Origin: Candidatus Woesearchaeota archaeon
Lineage (GTDB): Archaea > Nanobdellota > Nanobdellia > SCGC-AAA011-G17 > GW2011-AR18
Direction of reading: 5' to 3'
DNA: 10,486 nucleotides
NCBI GenBank assembly: GCA_018303515.1
Contig: JAGVXZ010000020.1
Span: forward strand, 1 to 10,486
Numbering within the stretch: the stretch's first letter is position 1; each line of letters opens with the position of its first letter. The position numbers and the translations under genes were made by a program. Shown piece after piece: positions 5,574 to 10,486 of the stretch. Below the pieces are notes generated by a model. The model saw only the letters and a program-made list of their open reading frames with translations. It searched no databases and was not told the DNA's origin.

Positions 5574-7157
5574 ATGGCAAAAGTATTAAAATTTAGAAAA
5601 AAAAGGATTAATTCTTTAAGTAAAATTAGGGAGAGAGGGTTGTTAGAGACTATTTCTGCTTTTGAGTTATTAGAGTTAGGTATTGGGGAAGTAATTTACA
5701 ACATCTTCCCATTATCTTCTTTTTCAAAAGAAACGAGATATTTTATTGGTTCGGTGATTTCTGCTTTGGATACTTTTAAAATAAATGATTTTGATAGTTC
5801 TATGTTTTCTAGGGATATTCATCTTGATGATTTAGTTAATCTTGATTCTATAGATGGAATGAAGTTAAATAAAGAAACTGTTCAAAGAAGACTAAATTAC
5901 CTTGAAACAAAAGGGATTATTACTATAAGAAACAGGACAATTGATGTTAACGAGCTTGATATAGTGTTAAAAGATTTACTTGGTGCTACTTCTGGGAATC
6001 TTGTTGAATATGACTCTAAAATTGTACCAATAAGAAGATATTATTCAGAAGAAGATAATTTTAGTGATATGTTGAAAAGTAAATTTAAAATTAAATTAAA
6101 AAGAAGGGAATTTAGAATTACTAAAGAAATTTATGCTGCTCTGAAAAAACTTGAAATGGAAGTTCCTGATATAGAACCTTATCTCAATAAAATGGTACTT
6201 AATTTTAGAAAGGGGTCTAATGGTAGAATATCTGAGAAACGGAGGATAGATGAGATAACTCATTTTGGAAAGGGTAAAAATCCAAATTTAGGCCCTGAGC
6301 CAAATTATCAAACTAGTGATGATGATTCTTCTTTTCTGGAGGTTAATAAAAAATCTAGTAAAGAAATTATTGACTATGCTAATGAGAATCTTACCTTATT
6401 AGAGATTGGATCATTAATCGGTGATTTAAATTCCCTTATAGGAGAAGATATTGGGATTTGTAGGGTTAAGATGCAAAAAGCAATTAAAGAAATTGGAGGG
6501 TTTAATTTTTATCCTAAGACAAATAAAAAAGATGATTTTGTTGAGGCATATAGAAATGTTATTTCCACATTTTATCCAATTAATATTTATGATTTATATA
6601 AACTCCTCCATTACAGAGCTTGTAAGTCGTTTTTTAGTTTGGATTATAATAGGATTTCTGAGTTGATTCTAATGTGTAAACCTATCGAATTTATGGAGGA
6701 ATTATTTTTTAGTCAAGAAAGAGTAAAAAAGATTCTTGATGATGAATTACCTGACTTGGATGAAATAGAGTTTCTTCCATTAGGCTATGCTTTAAGTTTA
6801 ATCAGAGAATATGAAGAAATTTATAATGTTAAAAGAATAAATTATATCGCAATGGGATTAGTAGAGAGACTTCCGAAGTATAGCGTTGTTGAAACAGAAA
6901 CTGAAAAGAGCATTGTGAGTGATAAAACTGGAGCTCTTATTAAAAAAGAAGAATTTGAAGATGGTGTGAGGGCAGTAATGAAACATGTTTATCACGTTCC
7001 AGAATTCAGATATAATGATACAAACACTAGTATAGGACTTACTTACTGGGAGCTTGATCCGTGTTATAAGCCTTTTTTGTCGATGTATGGGGATGAAAGA
7101 TTAGAAATTAATTATTTTGGAGAAGATGATGAATCAGATCTTTTTGAAGAAATTTAA
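5574..7157 (+). CDS. Hypothetical protein with a probable winged-helix domain
   Basis: I do not recognise this 527-residue protein. The N-terminus is basic (MAKVLKFRKKR), with no signal peptide and no membrane helix, so it is probably cytoplasmic. Residues about 84-125 look like a winged helix-turn-helix: an acidic helix, then KETVQRRLNYLETKGI as recognition helix, then a two-strand wing ITIRNRTIDV. A Lys/Arg-rich stretch occupies 168-182. Residues 215-260 are polar and probably flexible. Residues 262-440 read as a helical domain with several Leu/Ile-rich amphipathic helices. The segment 474-512 contains aromatic positions (FRY, TYWELDPCYKPF), and the tail EDDESDLFEEI is acidic. A regulator, nucleoprotein factor or ATPase-independent scaffold would all fit; no catalytic motif (Walker, HNH, DEDD or similar) is visible. 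Its own TATA box suggests it is transcribed alone. Base use resembles its neighbours. Confidence 0.85.
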   Translation: MAKVLKFRKKRINSLSKIRERGLLETISAFELLELGIGEVIYNIFPLSSFSKETRYFIGSVISALDTFKINDFDSSMFSRDIHLDDLVNLDSIDGMKLNKETVQRRLNYLETKGIITIRNRTIDVNELDIVLKDLLGATSGNLVEYDSKIVPIRRYYSEEDNFSDMLKSKFKIKLKRREFRITKEIYAALKKLEMEVPDIEPYLNKMVLNFRKGSNGRISEKRRIDEITHFGKGKNPNLGPEPNYQTSDDDSSFLEVNKKSSKEIIDYANENLTLLEIGSLIGDLNSLIGEDIGICRVKMQKAIKEIGGFNFYPKTNKKDDFVEAYRNVISTFYPINIYDLYKLLHYRACKSFFSLDYNRISELILMCKPIEFMEELFFSQERVKKILDDELPDLDEIEFLPLGYALSLIREYEEIYNVKRINYIAMGLVERLPKYSVVETETEKSIVSDKTGALIKKEEFEDGVRAVMKHVYHVPEFRYNDTNTSIGLTYWELDPCYKPFLSMYGDERLEINYFGEDDESDLFEEI

Positions 7158-7161
7158 GTTT

Positions 7162-7169
7162 AAAAAAAA
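7162..7169 (-). terminator. Oligo-U terminator for the small membrane protein gene
   Basis: A run of eight A residues on the plus strand gives U8 in the minus-strand transcript about 21 bases after the stop at 7191. It lies in the 33-base convergent spacer with the 527-residue protein gene and would prevent read-through into it. Assigned from position and composition only. Confidence 0.45.
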
Positions 7170-7190
7170 GAATTGAAATTAAAAATTTAT

Positions 7191-7427
7191 TTACCTATAC
7201 ATAATTTTTGTGAAGAAATTAACAGTATCTAGTCTATATAGTAAGAAAAGAAAGGCGATAGTCAAGATAGTTAAAATTAAAACTAATATAACTTTAGCGT
7301 AAAAATTTCTTTTTTCCCAAACAACCTGTTTTTGGGTTGCTCTAAGGTTTTTTAGTTGTAACTCCTCACTGTAAGAAATTTTGTATTTTGTTCCATCTTC
7401 CTCTTTATATATCATGGTTTTTGCCAT
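7191..7427 (-). CDS. Small single-pass membrane protein, unknown function
   Basis: A 78-residue protein. Residues 1-42 are polar and charged (cytoplasmic by the positive-inside rule, with KNLRATQ and EKR just before the membrane). Residues 43-64 form one strong hydrophobic helix (AKVILVLILTILTIAFLFLLY), and the remaining 14 residues (RLDTVNFFTKIMYR) would be outside or form a short interfacial helix. There is no cleavable signal peptide. The start is supported by a TATA box at 7450-7457, about 26 bases upstream, and the gene is followed by a U8 tract, so it has its own transcription unit. It is divergent from the FAD oxidoreductase gene. A role as a membrane partner for that enzyme is possible but rests on position alone. 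No family is recognised. Confidence 0.72.
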   Translation of the reverse strand: MAKTMIYKEEDGTKYKISYSEELQLKNLRATQKQVVWEKRNFYAKVILVLILTILTIAFLFLLYRLDTVNFFTKIMYR

Positions 7428-7449
7428 AGTATTGGAATTATTGATTTAA

Positions 7450-7457
7450 TATTTAAG
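7450..7457 (-). promoter_or_regulatory. TATA box of the small membrane protein gene
   Basis: On the minus strand the element reads CTTAAATA, centred about 26 bases before the ATG at 7427. No ribosome binding site is visible, so a leaderless mRNA is expected. It is distinct from the plus-strand box at 7487-7494, unlike the shared element between trmI and kae1. Confidence 0.55.
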
Positions 7458-7486
7458 TATTTTTGTGATAAATTACCATAGTTAGA

Positions 7487-7494
7487 TTTAAATA
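7487..7494 (+). promoter_or_regulatory. TATA box of the FAD oxidoreductase gene
   Basis: TTTAAATA, identical to the alaS box, is centred about 26 bases before the ATG at 7517. There is no Shine-Dalgarno sequence, so the mRNA should be leaderless. This fixes the start at 7517. Confidence 0.6.
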
Positions 7495-7516
7495 ATAAGT
7501 TCTTTAAATCTAGTTT

Positions 7517-8731
7517 ATGTTTCCACCTCTAGAGACAAAGAAAAAGATAGTTATTTTGGGTTGTGGTTTTGCAGGTTTAGAGCTTGTAAAAGAATTAAAA
7601 AAGATTCTTAAAGATTCTGTTGAAATTACGGTGGTAGATAAATCGGGATATTTTACTTACAATCCTGGTCTCTTTGATTTTTTTTCTGGAAAAATCAAGG
7701 AAAAAGATGTTGTTTTAAAATATGAAGAATTATTTAAAGGTTTAAATATTGAATTTATTCAAGATAAAGTTATAAATGTTAAAACAAGAATGAAAACAGT
7801 TAATTTAGAAAATTCTGTTTTAAAATATGATTTTCTTGTGGTTGCTTTGGGTTCACAAGTGAAATATAATCATCTTCCAAGAGTAGATAACAAGTTGTTT
7901 CTTTTTGATTCTTTTAATTCAGTTAAGAAATTAAGCACCCATATTAATTCTTTGATGGAGTCTTTAAAAAATGTTAAAAAGATTGAAACTCAAAATAAAA
8001 AACTTACTTTTGTAGTTGTGGGTGGGGGATTGACAGGAATTGAATTAGTTTTTGATTTAAGAGAAAAACTATATAAGCTTTGTAGAAAAAATGGAATTAA
8101 GAAAAAAAATCTTGATATAACACTAATTCAAGAAGGAAAAATATTAGAACAGTTAGAAGAGAGGGTTGGAATAAAAGTTCATGATTATTTAGAAAAATTA
8201 AATATTCATGTTATTGTAGGGCAAAGGGTAACAAGAGTTGATGAGCATAGAATATATATTGGTGATGGAAGGGCATTTGCTACTGATACCATAATCTGGT
8301 GCGGTGGTGTAATGCCAACTAAAGCAATATTTAGATCTGATCTGACAACTAAAGTTGACGGAGGAATAATTGTAAATAATTATTTACAGTCTGTTACTAA
8401 TCCAAATGTTTACGCTTTAGGTGATAATGTACATTTTGAACATGAGAAAAAAAAATTGTCTAAAACTTATTTACATGCAATTGATAAAGCAAAATATGTT
8501 GCTTTGAATTTAGTTAATGAAATTACTGGTGATGGTGAAAAACATGGATTTATTCCTAAAGAAGATAAATTCTGGTTTAAGCTTGGTTCTTGGAATGGAA
8601 TTTATTTTAAGAATGATTTCTATTTTGATGGATTTTTTATAAGTCTTGGAAAAAGTTTGAAAGATAAAGATAAGTATAGAATGATTAAATTTAGAGATGA
8701 GTTTAAAAAATTAAAAAAAAATTTAAGATAA
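7517..8731 (+). CDS. FAD-dependent pyridine nucleotide-disulphide family oxidoreductase (NADH dehydrogenase II-like)
   Basis: A 404-residue flavoprotein that should oxidise NAD(P)H using FAD. The FAD-binding Rossmann motif GCGFAGLE is at 15-22 after strand IVIL, with the ribose-binding acidic residue D41 (VVDK). VVALGS at 108-113 is the internal FAD/NAD linker motif. The NAD(P)H-binding motif GGGLTGIE is at 169-176, and the second FAD motif NVYALGDN is at 297-304. The layout and PGLFDFFSGK near 50-59 resemble NDH-2 and sulphide:quinone reductase relatives. No CxxC redox pair or SQR cysteine pattern is present, and the AQ...QQ quinone-pocket signature of NDH-2 is not evident after residue 312 (SKTYLHAIDKAK instead). 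There is no transmembrane helix. The Lys-rich C-terminus (FRDEFKKLKKNLR) could bind the membrane surface. The electron acceptor is therefore open. Confidence 0.85.
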   Translation: MFPPLETKKKIVILGCGFAGLELVKELKKILKDSVEITVVDKSGYFTYNPGLFDFFSGKIKEKDVVLKYEELFKGLNIEFIQDKVINVKTRMKTVNLENSVLKYDFLVVALGSQVKYNHLPRVDNKLFLFDSFNSVKKLSTHINSLMESLKNVKKIETQNKKLTFVVVGGGLTGIELVFDLREKLYKLCRKNGIKKKNLDITLIQEGKILEQLEERVGIKVHDYLEKLNIHVIVGQRVTRVDEHRIYIGDGRAFATDTIIWCGGVMPTKAIFRSDLTTKVDGGIIVNNYLQSVTNPNVYALGDNVHFEHEKKKLSKTYLHAIDKAKYVALNLVNEITGDGEKHGFIPKEDKFWFKLGSWNGIYFKNDFYFDGFFISLGKSLKDKDKYRMIKFRDEFKKLKKNLR

Positions 8732-8764
8732 ATTAGAAAATTAAAATTTAGAAAAAAAGAAATG

Positions 8765-8772
8765 TTTAAATA
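8765..8772 (+). promoter_or_regulatory. TATA box of the secreted FG-GAP protein gene
   Basis: TTTAAATA is centred about 41 bases before the TTG start at 8810. Initiation about 26 bases downstream of the box would leave a leader of roughly 15 bases containing the Shine-Dalgarno sequence at 8797-8805. This spacing differs from the leaderless genes in the window, whose boxes are 25-29 bases from the start codon. Confidence 0.55.
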
Positions 8773-8796
8773 GTTAGTTGTAATTAAGTCTATTTT

Positions 8797-8805
8797 GAGG
8801 GGTGA
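8797..8805 (+). promoter_or_regulatory. Shine-Dalgarno sequence deciding a TTG start
   Basis: GAGGGGTGA contains GGTGA, complementary to the conserved 3' end of archaeal 16S rRNA. It ends four bases before TTG at 8810-8812. The frame is closed by TGA at 8807-8809 just upstream, so TTG is the first possible start. The next in-frame ATG (9059) would remove the signal peptide and the first propeller blade. It is the only clear Shine-Dalgarno sequence I see before a gene here. Confidence 0.65.
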
Positions 8806-8809
8806 GTGA

Positions 8810-10486
8810 TTGGTAAAAGAATATAAAGAATTCATTTTTATTTTTCTGTTAGTTTTAATTATTCCTTTAGTTTCTGCAGGTATTTTTCAAGATATAATAT
8901 TTACAATTAATTCTTCAGGTAGTTCTTTTAATGGAATTGGTAACAATCTTCAAGGAGGTTTTGATTTTAATAATGATGGATATGAAGATCTTTTAGTTTC
9001 TGCTGGAAGAGTTGATGTTGTTTATTTATTCTATGGAAGTCCAGATGGTTTTAATAATATGACTGGGGCCAAGGCAAATATAACTTTTAGTGGTGATGCT
9101 GGTACAGGTTTTGGTGGGGATACGGGTATTGATTATAAAGGTGCAGGATTTATACAAGATTTTAATAATGATACAATTAATGATATTTTAATTATTGCTG
9201 GTTATGCAGATGCAGGTGGGTTAACAGATAATGGGCAAGCGTTTGTCTATTTTGGAAGTTCTGGGCCTAAAACAAACTTTACTCAGCTTGATGCTAATGT
9301 GACCATTAATGGTACTTTTGATGTTGATAGATTAGGTCATGGAAGCGTGACTCATGCGAGAGGACTTTCTGGAAGTAGGGATTATGGAGATTTTAATGGT
9401 GATGGAATATCTGATTTAATTTTGTGGAGTAGTAATTATACAAATGATACTGCGTTAGTTGGTTCTGAGGCAGTGCATATTTTCTATGGTGCTCATGGTT
9501 ATCCTCATGGAACTAATGTGGTGGAAGGTGCTATTTCTAATATTACTATTATGTCTTATGCTAATGTTTCAACAGAAGGAATTCAGACAGCTGTGTTTGG
9601 AGATATAAATAATGATAGTATAGATGATTTTGGAATGTCTTTTGCAACTGCTGCAGGTGGGGGAGCTGCAAGGGGTGAAGTTTATATTTTTTATGGTAAC
9701 TTTAGTACGGCTTCCCATATTAACAGAACGGTTTTTGATGCTAATTTAACTTACAACGGAACTATTGATAGTGATAATTTAATTGTTCATCCTTACATTG
9801 GTGATATAAATAATGATAGTATAGATGATTTTATTCTTGGTGGTGCTGGTGTAGATTCAAGTGGAGTTTCAGCTTCAGGTCAGTTATATGTTTTTTATGG
9901 TGCTGCAGGTTTAAGTTCAGTGACTGATAATCCACGTGTTTTGGCTAATTTCACAATTAATGGAACAATTGCAAGTGAAAATTTAGGACTTTCAACTTAT
10001 AGTATTGCTGGTGGAGATTTTAATAATGATCTGATTAATGATCTTTTAATTGGTGATCCTGCAGGTGGGCCTCTAGGTAATGCAACCAGAATTTTTTATG
10101 GTGGGAATGGATTCACTTCCTATGGTATAAGTTATAATGCAACTAATGCAAATGTTACAATAAATAATTCTGCTAGTTATGTATTATTTGGAATAGGTCT
10201 TACTTTATGGGATATGGATAATGATACTGTGAATGAGTTTGTTGTGGGTGATAGTGAATTTGATAGTGGTGGGAATAATGTTGGACAAGTAGTTATTTAT
10301 GAAGTTATTGATACTGTTGCACCTTCAATGATTTTGGTAGCTCCTGTAAATAATAGTTATCTTCCAAATACTAATGTTTCTTTAAATATTACTGTACATG
10401 ATAATTTTGGAACAGGGTCGAAATCTGGGATCAATGGTTGTTATTATAGTTTGAATGGGACTGCGAATGTTTCATTTACATGTTTA
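8810..10486 (+). CDS. Secreted FG-GAP/VCBS-type seven-repeat propeller protein with Ig-like domain (3' end outside window)
   Basis: The first 559 residues of a surface or secreted protein, open at the window edge. It starts at TTG (MVKEYKEF), chosen for the Shine-Dalgarno sequence and signal peptide. The hydrophobic core spans residues 8-20 and VSA at 21-23 is a probable signal-peptidase site. Seven Asp-rich calcium-loop repeats of the form DFNNDxxxD begin at residues 52, 117, 194, 265, 332, 403 and 468 (spacing 65-77). Each except the last is followed by a strand ending FYG or YFG; the last ends VVIYE. That is the pattern of a seven-bladed FG-GAP propeller like the integrin alpha head. From residue 501 (DTVAPSM) an Ig-like domain begins, with APVNNSYLP and two cysteines in NGCYYS and FTCL. 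I count about 29 N-x-S/T sequons, suggesting heavy N-glycosylation. A role in cell-surface attachment is inferred; no catalytic residues are visible. Confidence 0.9.
   Translation, partial: MVKEYKEFIFIFLLVLIIPLVSAGIFQDIIFTINSSGSSFNGIGNNLQGGFDFNNDGYEDLLVSAGRVDVVYLFYGSPDGFNNMTGAKANITFSGDAGTGFGGDTGIDYKGAGFIQDFNNDTINDILIIAGYADAGGLTDNGQAFVYFGSSGPKTNFTQLDANVTINGTFDVDRLGHGSVTHARGLSGSRDYGDFNGDGISDLILWSSNYTNDTALVGSEAVHIFYGAHGYPHGTNVVEGAISNITIMSYANVSTEGIQTAVFGDINNDSIDDFGMSFATAAGGGAARGEVYIFYGNFSTASHINRTVFDANLTYNGTIDSDNLIVHPYIGDINNDSIDDFILGGAGVDSSGVSASGQLYVFYGAAGLSSVTDNPRVLANFTINGTIASENLGLSTYSIAGGDFNNDLINDLLIGDPAGGPLGNATRIFYGGNGFTSYGISYNATNANVTINNSASYVLFGIGLTLWDMDNDTVNEFVVGDSEFDSGGNNVGQVVIYEVIDTVAPSMILVAPVNNSYLPNTNVSLNITVHDNFGTGSKSGINGCYYSLNGTANVSFTCL
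9602..9631 (+). repeat. 30-base exact repeat, copy 1 (blade 4 calcium loop)
   Basis: Encodes DINNDSIDDF. It is identical base for base to 9803-9832, 201 bases (67 codons) downstream. The surrounding blade sequence is not conserved at the base level. Confidence 0.9.
9803..9832 (+). repeat. 30-base exact repeat, copy 2 (blade 5 calcium loop)
   Basis: Second copy of the repeat at 9602-9631, in the same frame and at the same place within the next propeller blade. A shorter 15-base identity (GAT TTT AAT AAT GAT) also links the loops of blades 1, 2 and 6 at 8963, 9158 and 10016. Confidence 0.9.

Noticed and set aside
8620..8835. Minus-strand open frame at the end of the oxidoreductase gene
   Set aside because: Asn/Leu/Phe-rich low-complexity shadow of AT-rich sequence; it covers the promoter and Shine-Dalgarno of the FG-GAP gene.
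1..10486. CRISPR arrays, insertion sequences, integrase attachment sites
   Set aside because: No regularly spaced direct repeats, transposase or integrase motifs, or terminal inverted repeats were seen; the tRNA gene has no nearby partial duplicate of its 3' end within the window.

Overview
This is an AT-rich window, almost certainly from a DPANN-type archaeon in the Woesearchaeota/Pacearchaeota/Nanoarchaeota neighbourhood. The archaeal assignment rests on an archaeal-type alanyl-tRNA synthetase, a Kae1 t6A enzyme, an archaeal TrmI/GCD14 tRNA methyltransferase, a class II tRNA-Ser without encoded CCA and with an intron in its anticodon loop, and TATA boxes of the form TTTAAATA placed 25-29 bases upstream of start codons. 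The phylum-level guess is an inference from gene style (short MGLF-KKK proteins, a Ser/Asn/Thr-rich FG-GAP/Ig surface protein) and was not checked by search.

Layout. Bases 117-952 hold a translationally coupled pair of small coiled-coil proteins of unknown function. Bases 995-2723 hold a divergent pair, trmI (minus) and kae1 (plus), separated by 52 bases that contain one TATA-like element readable in both directions. alaS follows at 2783-5275 with its own promoter and lacks the usual C-terminal globular domain. A minus-strand tRNA-Ser(GGA) gene lies at 5302-5397, followed by a 176-base spacer and a 527-residue protein of unknown function with a probable winged helix (5574-7157). A 78-residue single-pass membrane protein (7191-7427, minus) is convergent with it and divergent from an FAD/NAD(P)H pyridine nucleotide-disulphide-type oxidoreductase (7517-8731). 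The window ends inside a secreted protein (8810 to beyond 10486). That protein starts at TTG, has a signal peptide, seven FG-GAP-like calcium-loop repeats (a probable seven-bladed propeller) and the beginning of an Ig-like domain.

Functional picture. The first half is translation-centred: tRNA m1A methylation, t6A synthesis, alanylation and a tRNA gene. The second half is accessory: an orphan DNA-binding-like protein, a small membrane protein, a redox enzyme and a probably glycosylated surface protein. Most genes look leaderless and monocistronic; only the surface-protein gene shows a clear Shine-Dalgarno leader. I did not find a CRISPR array, an insertion sequence or a recognisable defence system. 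The least explained items are the 527-residue protein, the coiled-coil pair, the truncated AlaRS and the tRNA intron, which has no canonical bulge-helix-bulge.
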